Shown: positions 10,713-23,240 of the stretch, piece by piece
Position numbering within the stretch: position 1 is the first letter of the stretch
How the letters are laid out: each line of letters starts with the position of its first letter
Assembly (NCBI RefSeq): GCF_000276665.1
Contig: NW_004955416.1
Location: forward strand, 5,862,294 to 5,926,293
Reading direction: 5' to 3'
DNA length: 64,000 bases
Source: Chinchilla lanigera
Lineage: Eukaryota; Chordata; Mammalia; Rodentia; Chinchillidae
Notes under the pieces: generated by a model
The model's database searches: none
Told to the model about the DNA's origin: nothing
Seen by the model: only the letters and a program-made list of their open reading frames with translations
Made by a program: the position numbers and the translations under genes

Positions 10713-12271
10713 AACAGATCCTGACTATTTTAGAGACACAATTTATTTCACAAGAGGTTTAGTTTCAGTATTCGTGGAGTAGCCGGACAGTGCCAGGAGA
10801 GACCAATTGCTGGATTTCCATACAGGAGTCAGTTCACACATGTTGATGAAAGAATGACTCTGACACTGAGTTTTGTGAATTTCAATAATACAGTTTCACA
10901 TATAATTTCTTTTTGTGATGCTTATAAGTTTATTCCATTACTGTATACCTTTTTCTGTTTCAAATTTCATTTCAGATCTTTCCAAATTTGCACAGTATCT
11001 ATAGTAAATAAACTATGACAGTAATTTGCTTAAGACCACAGGAGTTAAATTTGGAATTTGAAGACTTTCTACAGGCAGACTTTATCTTCACAGAGCAGAG
11101 TAGTGGTTTGGTGAGAAAGGAATCACTCGCTAAGGGACTGAGCACAAGCTGCAATTAGCGTATCAGGTTGACAGTGACAGTTGTGGAAGTGGACGCCAGC
11201 GCTGACATCAGCAATTCTGCCTGCCCCCCATATCTGTAGTTGCAGGTTTCTCTCTGCTTAATTCCTAACGATGTAGCTCGCTGAGCAGAGGAGGTGCAGC
11301 CAGTGTGCAGATCTCACCTAAGGACCCCCCAGGCATCTGTGAGTCTTAGAAAGAAATGTTTTATACAACAGAATGAATAGAGATGTGTTAACAGACTCAA
11401 TGTGCTGCTGTTTATATTCATGCTTGGTTATATAAGAAGCTGGCAATCAAGCTGTGGTGGGTTTAAACCGTGCTTCTGGACACGGGGCCTGCTCAGCGTG
11501 GTCAGAATTCCTTCATCATGTGGCAGAGGCAAAGCTGATCAAAAGGTATCTTGGGGTAGCGGCTGTCTCTACCACAATTCTCCCTATGTTCAAGCCTCTC
11601 ACATTCTAATTCCAGAACTTTAAAGTCTTTTGATTTTGCATAACGGAAGCAGAAATTTTCTGACTAACGATGTATGGGAAGAAACACAGAATAACTGTGT
11701 ATCTGGGCATAACAGGGTGGTGGCAGGTGCAGGATAGAAAGCCCAATGATAAGGCCAGGCCAGCATACACACATTGATAAGATCATAGCATTCTAGAGCT
11801 GTCTATCTTGGAATTTTTACGATCACACAAGTTTTACTAATCTATGCCACTAAACATTTATAATATTCTGGGAATTCCATTATCTTATGAATACTAGGAA
11901 TTAACTTTGCTGTGAGTACCTGTGAATTACTGAGTAATTAAGATCTGTAATTAGTATAAAAAATTACAATTCACCAAATATTAAGAACAACAATAGATAA
12001 AAAACATAAGCAATGAAAATATTTCAGTAACTCACCTTACTTAGGACGGCATCTCAGCGGTCACTCTATATTCAATAACATGATTTTCTGTGCATAAATT
12101 TGTGTTATTCCAGACAATTGCAGCAACAAAGCCAACTGACTCTGTGAAAAAGAGATTTGTCCCTCTCTTCCAGCTGCCATTGTATGGAGTTACTTTCCTT
12201 CCCTCTCAAGTTGTTAATATTTTATAAATGAGCTGCACTTGATATTTATTTGGCTGTGAAGGATAAAACAA
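10713..12271. other. Unique DNA, no gene seen; includes a GC-richer patch
   Basis: No transposon signature recognised. The segment 11100-11360 is GC-richer than its surroundings and has several transcription-factor-like words. The rest is AT-rich with short uninformative frames. Confidence 0.5.
11100..11360. promoter_or_regulatory. Possible conserved non-coding or enhancer-like patch
   Basis: A compact GC-richer block with no repeat signature. It holds TTGACAGTGACAGTTGT (TALE homeodomain/E-box-like words), GCAATTAGCG (homeodomain-like core) and CTGCTTAATTCC. These motifs are short and common. The only real reason to flag it is base composition against an AT-rich background. No expression or conservation evidence is available here. 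Confidence 0.2.
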
Positions 12272-12349
12272 TTTTTTGTACAGGGAATCGAACTCAGGAC
12301 CTAACGCTTGCCAGGCAGGCGCTGTGCCATGGAGCTATATCCCTGGCCC
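12272..12349 (-). mobile_element. ID SINE, antisense
   Basis: TTTTTTGTACAGGGAATCGA, ACTCAGGACCTAACGCTTGCC, AGGCAGGCGCTGTGCCATGG and ATATCCCTGGCCC. Imperfect flanks TGAAGGATA and TGAAAGATA are compatible with a target-site duplication. The T run is short. Confidence 0.85.
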
Positions 12350-13312
12350 TGAAAGATAGGAAAAACACTCTTTAAATGAAGCTTTACAACAAAACAAAAA
12401 TAAATAAAACTTCTTTCACTGAAGAAATGACACATACACACATATTTTGTATGCAAATAAATTATTTAGAATGGGAAATATGACATCCTCATATGAATCA
12501 AAGAAAATAGCAATTGAATTTCCATCATCTCTATAGCTTCTTATGCTTTATTAAAGACAGTTAATTATCACAGGTCTAGGATAACAGAGTAATTCAATAT
12601 TGTGACATTAAATATAATTATTCTTAGGTTTTGGTCTGTCAACCAATTTCATATACTTACAAGTTGCACTTTAATCATCTTGAAATAAAATCAGAGGAAA
12701 TAAAATTATGCCAATTAAGATCTTATTAAAATATGGCACATTGTATTCACCTGTATGATTAGCAATGATAAAAATATAATTCTCAAATTTTATGATGGTA
12801 CGGTAAAATTAGTAAGGTAGGGTACATAATCCAGAATGGAAATAAGCATGACCACGAGGCAAAGAATTTCAAAATAGGTATTAAGAAGTTCCATACATTC
12901 ATATCTTCCAAATAAACTACTTCTTTTTCAGATATTCCATGCATGCAATCTTACTTCTTCTGAACACATAGAAATGTGTTCAGAAATATTCACTGGTCAG
13001 TTATTTAAGTTTAAAAAAGGCAGACTCAATGTTCAAAAACTGGGGAACAAATACTAAATAAATTTCACTGAGTTGATTCATATCAAACTGCCATTTTAAT
13101 CTTTGATAATCTTTTTATCTTGAAACAGCATTTATATCAGCAATTTCATTTGGATCAATCTAATAGGATAAGTATATAATAGAATATTGCGTGGCCACTA
13201 AACATCAGTTATAGGGATAGTTTTTAGTGATATAAGTGTCTGCTGATAATTTAGTAGAATGTGTAGAGTATAAAATCTCTTGGTATGTTTTCAAACACAC
13301 ACACATGCACAC
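12350..13312. other. Unique AT-rich DNA, nothing recognised
   Basis: No repeat, RNA gene or coding pattern that I can name. A short CA-type run (ACACACACACATGCACAC) lies at the right end, directly before the LTR. Confidence 0.5.
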
Positions 13313-13646
13313 TGTCTTGGTTACTTTTCTCTCATTGCTGGGACAAAATACCTGATGCCCAAAATTAAGGAAGGAAAGGTTTATTTCGCTTACAGTTTGT
13401 GGAGGTTTCAGTCCATACTTGGCAAGTTACAAGGCAGAGTGGCTCATGGCAAAGGGCTACAGCTCATGGCGGTACAAACACAAAAGCCAGGAAATGGCTG
13501 CAAGCAGCCTCTTGCTCTCCCTTACATATGCAAACTATCCACCCCAGGGCGGGTACAGCTCTCACACCCATAATCACTCAAACTCTAAAAGCCTGCCCCA
13601 TGATTGCATGAGGCTTTGGGGGGACACACAGACACAAACCATAACA
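13313..13646 (-). mobile_element. MaLR-like solo LTR, three-copy family, antisense
   Basis: Reverse complement of the LTRs at 31657-32016 and 60891-61241. Boundaries are TG...CA: plus strand TGTCTTGGTTACTTTTCTCT to ACAAACCATAACA. Flanking 5-mers CACAC and TACAC differ at one base, compatible with an ERVL-type 5-bp duplication. The AATAAA signal on the minus strand is altered (AAATAAACC reads from GGTTTATTTCGC). Short frames in this LTR are not genes. Confidence 0.8.
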
Positions 13647-14686
13647 TACACATACACATACATCCTAGATGATCTGTAGTCATCTTTTGGTGGTAGAATA
13701 TTTTTCCTTTATATGTGGAACAGGACAGTGTAACTTTTATAATAAGGAAATGGGTTATTCTTTGACAATACATAGCTAGCTATAAACTATTATTTTCCAC
13801 ATAAAGAATAAGTAACTCTTATTTTATTCTCATAGAACTTCCAAAATTCATTAATTCTTGATTTGATAGATTGAACGCAAGGGGAAAACTGGAATAAGTG
13901 GGATGTCTGGAGGAATTTACTAGTGTCCCTGGGAAGGAGGTCCCAGGCACAGTGGTAGGAGATCACAAAACTTCCTGAGGAAGAATTGCTACTCCTGTCT
14001 CCTAAGATTATCACTGGCATTGAAGTGGAATATGTTGTAGTAAATGCTGGAGACAGTTTTAAAGCATGAGAGCCTGTCAAACTTGTGTTATAGAATGATC
14101 TCCCCTAGGACCGCTAATGGAATTGGTAAAGTACACCTGAAGAGAAGGCCAGCTAAGCTAAATCATTCTCATTTTAGTTCTCAGAGTGAATACTGGAAAG
14201 CCAGTACCCACCCTTCATCGATAAGAAAAAAAAATTGAACAGTAATGAGGAAAGAAGACTCACTAAATAAAGACAGAAATGATATTCTATGCATGCAACC
14301 TATTTAGTTGCCAGTCAGCCCATGTGCAATTTCCTGATTTTATCCTCCCAGATGTTTAAAAAAACCAAGAACCATGTGGACTTTAAGGTGACTTTTGTCT
14401 TTTGATTCAGATTCTTTCTGTATACTTCCTCGTTCCCCCAGGAAAGGCAACACGTATTTGCATATGGTATTTTGACATTGTGTAACTTTGGCTCCAGAGA
14501 CTATGATCAGCATTTTGGCATTTTTAAATTAAAAAAGAAAGAATCAAGCTGTATTGTGTACATGAACACACTCCTCAAGATGATTGTAAACTGCATGTAC
14601 TGAAAATGTGTACTAATAAAAATATTTTAAAAGTAATTTCAATATGTTTCTCTGAAAGTATCAGAAATCACTGTAATTATCCTATC
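13647..14686. other. Unique DNA, nothing recognised
   Basis: It starts with a short TACACATACACATACAT run. No gene, RNA or mobile-element signature that I can name. Short frames on both strands have no recognisable domain. Confidence 0.45.
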
Positions 14687-14696
14687 AAGATTTCTA

Positions 14697-14848
14697 TGCA
14701 GGTGTGGTGGTGCACACTTATAATCCCAGCATTTAGGAGACTGAGGCAAGAGGGTTACCACAAGTTCGAGGCCAGCCTGGGCTACATAATAAGTTCAAGG
14801 CCAAATTGAACTAGAGAGGGAGACTCTGTCTCAAAAAAAATACTCCCT
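14697..14848 (+). mobile_element. B1 SINE, sense, flanked by a 10-bp duplication
   Basis: GGTGTGGTGGTGCACACTTA, TAATCCCAGCATTTAGGAG, CAAGTTCGAGGCCAGCCTGG, and TAAGTTCAAGGCCAAATTGA, which looks like the B1-type internal duplication; then GACTCTGTCTCAAAAAAAA. The duplication AAGATTTCTA lies at 14687-14696 and 14849-14858. Box A (GGTGGTGCACAC) and box B (GTTCGAGGC) are visible. It supports a rodent origin. Confidence 0.9.
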
Positions 14849-14858
14849 AAGATTTCTA

Positions 14859-17147
14859 GTCCTTTTATTTAGGCAAATAGTGTTGCCAAAAAGATTTTTA
14901 AAACAACCCTCACTACGTATTTTTGATTTGGAGAACTAAATGTCGTTGAACTGTAGTATGCCGGAATGTTAGAAGAGGCCCTAAATAATGGTGAGTATAC
15001 GGTCTGAGAAAAGGCATCTGCTGCATTCCTTCCAGGGAGGTGTGGAGTAAGAGCCGCTGTTGCTGACTTTTGGCACATTCAGAGCTAACGTCTAAGTTTG
15101 TTTCTTGAAACGAGACTTTTTTCACACTGGTGTAGCCTTAGAGAAACATAATATTTATTTTCAATTGACTTGGCTTAAGGTTTCCTTCCTTCGCTTTCAG
15201 AATTTAAACACACCAGTACAATTTTCTCTGCTGCAGTGGGGGCTGGAGCATGTAAGGATACAGTGTTTGTATTGGACTAAAATATGGTCTTTTTGCTTAG
15301 TAGGTTAGAAAGTTGTGCAAATGAGTCCAAAGTCACAGCTTTATTCTCCATTGTTTGTCTTTGAAGAAGACTCTAAAGGAAGTTAAAATGAAATGTGTAA
15401 AGTTTGATTGAAGCAAGGAGCCATGGATGCACAAATTAAAAGATACTGCCTTTAAAAATTAAAAGGTGTTGCTTTTAGTATGACCTGGTGATTAGGGAGG
15501 CTCGTGTTGGCCAAGGGCAGCTGGACAACTCGTGGGGAGGGAATCAGAAGAGTGAGGTAGAATAAGGCAAGGGGAAGGGATTAAAGACTGCATATTTTTG
15601 CACAAGGTAGTTGCTGTGGCTGTATCCCCAGGATATAGAATTCTCATTTGTACCCACCCCTAGTCTTATATTTCCCCAAATTGTTCAATTGTATACTAAG
15701 CTTGCCCCTGACATGTTACAGAACTTCCTGCTAGATAGAAATAAGAGAAAGAATGTGACCTAAACTATATTATTTATTAGTACAACAAGTACCCACACTC
15801 CCTCCCTTCCTGTGGATTTACATGGATTCTGGGTGATTTATAGGGCTATGCAAAGACGACACAAGGTAGTGAGGAAGTCATGATACTTCTGGGCTATCCA
15901 GTCATGTCTCTGAGATAAGTGTGTAGATAAAAATTAATACTTTCTCCAACTGCCATTCATAACACTCTCCAACCACTGCGAAAGCCTACACATCACCATG
16001 AAGCACAAAGATCTGGCACAAGAGACAGACAGATGTGTCTGTCCGATGAAACTTCAGGGGATACTTCTTGGACATCTTTTATAATGCTATTTCAGTTCAG
16101 TGGGCTGAAATTGGACCAACTGAAATTGGCATCCTTTGACACACAGCACAGATACATGAACCCAGAGAGTATTTGTGCTTTCTTGAGAGTTTGATACCTG
16201 AGAAATTGCATTTGCAGCCCCCATGTAAATATACCAGACAGCCACCAACAATTTTGTATGCCTGACACATTACCTACGTGAAATAAAAGCCTTTGAAATC
16301 AAGAGGAGATATAAGATCCCACTGGAAAGACCTGATTCATGTGCACCCAGAGAGTATAACAGTGGTAGGAGGGTAAGAGCAAGGCAGGGTAAATGATCAA
16401 AGGGCACAAAGTTGTGGTTGTATAAGATGAATAAGACCAGAGATAAAATGAGGACCATAGTTAATAATCTTGTGTACTGGAAACTTACTAAACGAGTAGA
16501 TTTTATTCTCCTACTGCAAAAAAGCTAAAGGTAATTATAGGAAATGATGGATATGTTATTTGCTTCCCTGTGCACATACACCATATATATGGATTATATG
16601 CCCATATAATGTGTAGTTACATATTATATAACATATGGGTTAATATATGTGCATATGTGATGTATATTCATGTAATAAAGATCTCATTAATAAATATGAA
16701 ATAGAATGATAAAAGATCTTATCATCAAAAGAAGATATATTACTTAGCAAATCAGATTTGACTAGATATAGATACCCCCTTCAGAAAAGAACTAATCGAT
16801 CATATGATTATTATGCTTTCCCCATCCCCCAATGAAATGCTCTCTGTGTGGAGAGACGTTAAGAGCAAGAGGTCAAAGACCTACCCAAGATTTAGAGACA
16901 CAACTTACATTCCATGGAAGGAAAATAAAAGAGAGTCCAAAAGAGGAGCATACAACAGTACACTTTCAATGCATCATCTTCTTTGAAAAGTGTTTCTTTA
17001 AATCTCAAGCTATAACATTTTTACATAACAGTGATTATATAATACTGTTAAAATATATTTACTATTGCTTTACTTACTAGATGCACTTCTGAGTATTATT
17101 AGAAAAGGGAATATAGATATAATATTTAAACCAATTATTCATTTTTT
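14859..17147. other. Unique DNA, nothing recognised
   Basis: Mixed composition with no transposon or coding signal I can support. A patch at 16590-16680 is rich in TATAT/ACATAT words. Open frames are short and lack domains. Confidence 0.45.
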
Positions 17148-17162
17148 ATGTGTTTTAATTTT

Positions 17163-17245
17163 TTTTTTCCTGGTACCAGGAATCGAACTCACAACGTTGC
17201 ACTTGCCAGGCAGGTGCTGTGCCACTGAGCTAAATCCCCAGCCCC
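17163..17245 (-). mobile_element. ID SINE, antisense, with 15-bp exact duplication
   Basis: CCTGGTACCAGGAATCGAAC, TGCACTTGCCAGGCAGGTGC and TGCCACTGAGCTAAATCCCCAGCCCC. The target-site duplication ATGTGTTTTAATTTT is exact at 17148-17162 and 17246-17260, which marks a fairly recent L1-mediated insertion. Confidence 0.92.
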
Positions 17246-17330
17246 ATGTGTTTTAATTTTGAAAGACATCTTATAGAAATTGTATGTAGCACATCATGAG
17301 GATCACACTTAACCTTGACTCTCAAGATCT

Positions 17331-17414
17331 TTTTTTTTTTGGTGCCGGGAATCGAACTCAGGACCTTGCACTGGCCAGGCAGGCACTTATGCCACTGAAC
17401 TATATCTCTAGCCC
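17331..17414 (-). mobile_element. ID SINE, antisense
   Basis: A T run, GGTGCCGGGAATCGAACTCA, GGCCAGGCAGGCACTTATGCC and TATCTCTAGCCC. Flanked by CTCAAGATCT (17321-17330) and CTCAAGAGCT (17415-17424), a duplication with one mismatch. It lies only 70 bp from the previous ID copy. Confidence 0.9.
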
Positions 17415-17424
17415 CTCAAGAGCT

Positions 17425-20400
17425 TTTTGAATTTGAAGGAGGTGGGTACTATTCACTGAACAGGAAAGTACTCCAATGTAGACTAAAGCCACAAGCATAT
17501 TAAAATACAACATGTGTGTATTTCCTTGAAATTCTCAGAAATTTGGAGAAGTTAGGGGATGAGGCTGTTATAGTGGTGAATTTCTTTCTGTAGGGAAAGA
17601 GCAGGATTCAACTGATCACCCATCTGATCAGTTGCAAGTAACAGACAGTTGCCCTCTACTTACAGAATGTGTCTTTTTATTTTGTTTTATTTTTGTCTCT
17701 AGCTGTTTGCATTGGAAAGTATTGCTCAGCTCCTTCCAGAGAAATATTATTATTTAAAAATAACAGCTAAAAATATGATATTCTCTGGAATTCCACTCAG
17801 AACAGGCTTGGAAAAATTCACCTGGACATTTATAAAGAAATCTTTTTATTTTTGTTTCTTTGTTTTCTGCCACTAAAGAGAAACAAGGTAGACTCTTCTG
17901 CATATTTTGAGAGATACCCAAAGTAAGCTGGAACCCAATACCAAGAAAGAAACCTCAACATTCAGATAGTATTTGAATCAAGCCATCATCACAAATAACA
18001 AAATACACAAAAAACAAAAGTGTCCTAGAAAAATGTGTACTTAGGTAGTATTTATTTCTACATCTTCTGTGAGTGTCTCCAAGTATGTTCTTTCTGAAGA
18101 ACAGAAACTTTACCAACAGCGTGGAAAATTATCTCCGATTAACTGGTACCAAAGAATTTAAGCACCACACTGGTACCTTAGCTACACAGTATATATTTCT
18201 GAGTCAGGGACTCCATATTGTGCAAAACTTTCTAGAAAACAACAAAATATTTTTTAAATTTTTGTTTAATTTTGAAAACACTACTTTAAGGCAAAAGACT
18301 ACTTCATTTAACCTAGATAAGCAAATATCATGATTAATAAAATTATCTCTGGATATAATATTTCTCAATCTATTTGTCCTCATCATTTTGAAAGAATGGA
18401 AGCCAGCATTTAAAAGCCAGTGTAAACACCAGATATCAACAGAATTATTCAGAAAGAACTTGTGGTCATTTCAAAATGTGTAGCCATTTCCAATGATTTC
18501 ATTTAGTCTGCCTGTTATAAGCAATTTAAAACTGTCTTATTCTTCCTTATTTATATAGGCTCACAGTTTCTGACTACTTTTTTTTGCAAATTAAGAATAT
18601 AATTAATATTTATGTTACGTAAAATATAGTTCTACAGTATATATTTAAAATACAAAAATAATATCAAATAGTTCAAGAAGAAAACATTTGTCTATCATTT
18701 AGAATTTTTCTTTCTTACTGTATTTGCAATTTATACCTTTTTCATTAAAACAATTGACAGGTTGAAAACTTACTTTTCCCTTCTGTACATTGTACATATC
18801 ATTTGTATGCATAAATGGAGAAGGTTTAAGGCAGGGGCAGCAAAGGACTCTCCCAGCCTGATGGTGAACTTCTAGGTTCACAACTGCGTGGCAGGCCTAA
18901 AGAATGGCCCTTTCAGACAAAGTTCAGAGTTCTGGCGGAAGTTTGGGCATAAAGTAGGAAGAGGTGGATAAACAGCTATTAAAATGGGGGTAGGGAAAAT
19001 AAGTGAAAGGGAAAATGTAATTATAGATACTACTTGGCTCCACTTCAAACAGTATCTCTATGTTCATACCAATGTGAACATACAGATGTGGACATACAAA
19101 TACAAGCATTTGGACTTCGGTCTTTTCTCTTCGCCCAAGTCAAGAGAGTGGCATTTTGCCAACCCACTGCCCTACTTACTGCCGTTTCTTGGCTTTTCTG
19201 ACTGGTCTTGTTCATTGGCCAGTTTTTTTAAAATTGGGAAGCTGATTAGTTAAAAATAAATGAGTTTGCTTCTCATCATCACAGTGGGCACAGAAGATGG
19301 GAAACCACACTGGGTTTTGGCGCCACTACCCTTCCTGTAGCTTTCCATTCTTACTCCTTCCCACCCCAACTCCACACCTGCGTCTCCAGTTCATGCTCTC
19401 TGCCCCTCCTTCTTAACTGCCTTCATGGATTAAGATTACAACGGATGCCCAGGCACTCACTTTTTGTAGAATGTGGACCGAGGTTTAATCCATGATTAGT
19501 ATTAAAAAATTGAGGGAATTCATATAAGAATCCTAGTTGCTGACTCGTCTTAAATTGTATGAACAAACCACATTGGTCATTCCTTCACCAGTGGTTGCAT
19601 TTGTCTGAAGCTGATGTGGCGCCTTTTTTCCAGTTTGCCGTAATTCTAACACTGCGCTATGTCTTATCCCCAACCTCTTTCATTTGTTTGCATAATTTCC
19701 TACTTTTGCGGGCATTTGGACTCAAAACTCCTATCTCAGAGTCTGGTTTCCATACCATCGTTCTATTTACACAGCATTCTTAAAAGTTAATGGCTTCTTT
19801 CTGCTACAACTAGCGGTCTTTTTTCAGAAGTCTTCCTTCTTGTATTTCTGTGCTAGTTGAAGTCAGGGCAACCTAAAGGAGAGTCCTGTTCTCTGAGAGG
19901 CAATGTACCTCCTATTACCCATGCACCATCATCCCGTAAATTGCTACATCAAAGCATTTCTGGTCATATGCTGTTTTGCTTGCTAGAGAACTTGATCCAA
20001 GAATGTTAATTTTGCCCTCTGTAAATGTTTGATTTTCTGTCTTTGTTTAAATAGTGGTTTGTGGCTATTCCTTGATTTCACTCTGAGTTCCATTAAGGAC
20101 CTGGATTTTCTTAGCCATTATAGGAATGTGGAGTGTGACGGGACAAGTAGTAACTCAGGAATGGGGAGACATAAGCACTCTTTCTTCCCTTTACCACTTA
20201 GTACACTTGTGACTTTGGTAATATCACAACTTTTCTGAGATGTACAATTTTTTCACGAGTTTAAGGCTTTATATTTATCAGTGAAGTTTCCTAATCAATC
20301 TCTAATTTGATGCCTATGTTTTACAAATAAAGAATGTTCTGGAACAAGTGATTCCCCTTGGATCATGGGACAAAACCATGACAGTGAAAGCTGAGAACTA

Positions 20401-20829
20401 GGTCTTCAGTTGGTCATTACCCCCACATATACCATGCCACTCTCCCCAAAGACTCTGCCTTCCTGCATATATAATTCGCATGAGTCTTGATTCTAAAGCC
20501 TATAACCTCTTCTGTTCCAGTTTCAACCTATTTCCAAAATAACATTTACAACCTAAATAACAAACATAGTGAGGAGTGGGCCTTTATTTATCTGGGCTTT
20601 GCTTCTTTTATTTTAATATTCATTTTCATAAATAGGACCATAGCAGGCTTTGCTATTTCTTATTGATTTAGCACCTAGCTAATAACACAAATACCCTAAT
20701 CTATAGATTCATTACATTTTGGATGAGCATAAAATTTATCATGCCAACTTGTATACTTTTGGAAGAAAGATCATTAATAATGACTCTTGAACAAGTTGTA
20801 TAAATTTGAACAATGATTGGATTCATCAT
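17425..20829. other. Unique AT-rich DNA, nothing recognised
   Basis: No mobile element, RNA gene or coding exon that I can support. Short open frames (up to 89 codons) have no recognised domain and no repeat structure. It may hold diverged old repeats that are not visible by eye. Confidence 0.4.
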
Positions 20830-20885
20830 ACAAAGTATTACCCCAGTACCTGGCACATATAAATGCCTCATAAATGGCAACTTTT
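20830..20885. mobile_element. Possible MIR/L2 3' fragment
   Basis: CCCCAGTACCTGGCACATAT, then AAATGCCTCATAAATGGC, resembles the common CCTGGCACATAGTAGG...CTCAATAAAT segment shared by old mammalian SINE/LINE tails. Too short to be sure. Confidence 0.35.
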
Positions 20886-21299
20886 AAAAGTAACCTTATC
20901 AAAAAAGGTGGAAAGGTTTGATAATTTTCTGTAAAGTGCTCTTAAGAGACTTCAAAGTTAGCAAAGAACAATGAAATTCTATCGGAAAATTGTTTTCTTT
21001 TTCATATGTGACATGTAATTTGGAGTCTACTAGACTTTTTACATGAGGACCCAACCCTGTTTGTGAAGAAATTTTACAAGAATCATGCATATGAAGGTAT
21101 TTTCTTCAAAGATGAGCCTGGGAGACAAAGGATCAGGCCGACACAACAATAAAGGACAATGAGAGATACTGGAAATAATATCTTATGACAAAGTATTGGA
21201 ATTGAAAGAAAACTCTTATTTTGCAGATTACCTGAAATACTTCACTGTTTAATCTTCTGTTATGGGGAAGAGTCTGAAGCTGGGAGTGTTTTTACAGTA

Positions 21300-22030
21300 A
21301 TTTGTTTCCTGGGATTAGAAGACAGTGCCCCCAGTTTCCGATGCCATATCCCAAGGAACACATACCATGCTTTCCTACTGGCGTGTTATAGATCTATCTG
21401 GAGTGCAGGGCTGCCTTTGGAGGTATCATTTTGCTAGGGAGCCAGCATGCCCAGCAGCAATCTATCCTACTCCCTCCTTCCAGCTGCAGACTCGCCCCCG
21501 ATCTCTGAGGTCTGATCGCTCATGTCTCAGCCCCAACTGCAATCCAATCTCTCAGGGAGCACAGCCGGGCTAAACCTCATTTCTTTAGCCTTTGCACCCT
21601 AGATATCAATCTCCTGGCCAGTTAGCGCTCCTGGAGCCAACCATGAGATTCCAGAGCCCCTTATCACTGCCCCCTTTGTACTGCAGCCCCCAAGCTGCAC
21701 ACGGCACTGTGCGCACCACAGAGCTACAAAAACATTTGTCCCCATGGTAGACTGGATTCCTCAGGCCAGTGTGCCTAATGACTGGCCGCTGCCTGTAAAT
21801 CAAGTCAAGCATACACAGTCCCGGCTTTCATCAGGTGAGCACAGTTCAGCAATGCCTCTGAAGCAGGGGCCGCTGTGGGCTGGAGAGGCTGCGTGCTGCC
21901 CAGATAAACAGCCCATCTCAAAGATGTTGTTCTGTTTTGCAGACAGCCTTGTCGTTAGTGGGAGGAAGCGTGCTGGGTTGCCAAGTACTAAGAGCAGACC
22001 GATTTGACTCCAGAGCCAAAGAAAAGAAAC
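21300..22030. other. GC-richer unique block, no gene assigned
   Basis: Distinctly less AT-rich than the surrounding 10 kb, without a repeat signature. Open frames of 68-100 codons exist on both strands, but none has a recognised motif, and the longer ones run into the neighbouring CA repeat. CAGGTGAGC at 21830 and a pyrimidine run ending TTTTGCAG at 21942 look like splice signals on the plus strand, in the order donor then acceptor. Without a conserved frame this is weak. It could be an unrecognised exon, a regulatory patch or an old repeat. Confidence 0.25.
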
Positions 22031-22058
22031 ACACACATGCGTATGCGTGCGCGCGCGT

Positions 22059-22094
<36 letters not shown>

Positions 22095-22100
22095 ACATGC
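22030..22100. repeat. CA/TG/CG alternating microsatellite
   Basis: ACACACATGCGTATGCGTGC, GCGCGCGTGCAC, then (CA)n and ATACACACATGCAC. The strict purine-pyrimidine alternation includes a CG run. Apparent His/Thr-rich and Cys/Val-rich frames across it are translations of the repeat. Confidence 0.95.
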
Positions 22101-23044
22101 ACTTACACTTCGGAAGAGCTCAGCAGAACACACGTGCATAATAGGCTTACATCCCGTCCTGTCATGCATGAGTGCGTGGCATCAACAGAGACACAGCACG
22201 TGTGGCGTTGATGGGATCCGTCATGAAGATCTCAGTGTTCAGGCAGTAACTGCCAGTTTGGGCACCACCCTCCCGAGCCGTCCCTTTCTTCTGAAGTCCT
22301 CCCAGACTGCCCTGTCTGTCCAATGTCTTTAAACTCCTCCTATAGTTCTTATTTAAAATGATCCACTATTTAACTTCCAGTCAGAGAAGAAAAACAGCAA
22401 ACACTAATTCCTGTTTTTACTTTTGCCCACCTAGGGCAAACTATTTTTGGTATGGGCTCTGTGCACTTAGTATTGAGCAAGCGCTCAATGAACTTTGCAT
22501 TGATTTTTCAAAATTCCTCCTCTAACAGTAGTGTGGTTCAGTAGCCACATATCAAGTATCCTTATGCATCAAACACTATCGTAGGTGCTGAGGACATAGA
22601 CAAACACTTCTCATCTGCAGACGTGAAGGCATTCGCTGAGAAAGCAAGGGAGATGTGGTTTTCCATGAGAGTCATGATGCAGCTTCACTGGTAATCAGCA
22701 AATTATGAAACGTAAGTGGGACAGGTGAAAAAGAGGAGGAGTAGGGGGAAGGAGGGTGCTTTCAATAAGACATGAGATGAGGCCTCCCAAGAGAAATCTT
22801 GTTTAAGATGAAGCCTATTGGAATTGAGGAAGTAAACATTTGGAGGTCTGGATGAGAGATTCCAGATCGAAGAGACCAAGTGCAAACATCCCCCGGGAGA
22901 TGGGGAGGTGAGCTTGAGGTGTGGAAGAAGAGCAGGGATGATGGGCGTGAGAAAGGAGTGGAGTGTAGGAGAGGTTGGAGAGCCAGGTGGGAGCTACAAG
23001 GAGAGGTAGCCATGGTATGTGCCGGCCTCTAGGTCTGAGCCGCA

Positions 23045-23240
23045 CTTATGTGATCTCCTACGGTCCTCAGATAATAACCCCATGAAGACAGCACCATTGT
23101 GCCCTGTGTAGCTGCACAAGCTGGCTCACCTGACCAGATGATTTGCTGGGGTTCACACAGATGATAAAAGACAGAAACAGGATCTAATGCCAGAGCCCAA
23201 TTCTAACCTCCTGCTTTACTCACTACAATATTCAGCTACC
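23045..23240 (-). mobile_element. MIR SINE, antisense, ancient
   Basis: The order CCTCAGATAATAACCCCATG, GGGGTTCACACAGATGATAAA and GCCAGAGCCCAATTCTAACC follows the antisense MIR pattern (CCTCA..AACCC, GTCACACAGCTAGTAAG, CAGAGCC..ATTCAAACC). It is strongly diverged and there is no visible duplication. Confidence 0.5.

Noticed and set aside
21937..22332. 131-codon frame with a His/Thr run
   Set aside because: The centre is a translation of the CA microsatellite. The flanks show no recognisable protein.
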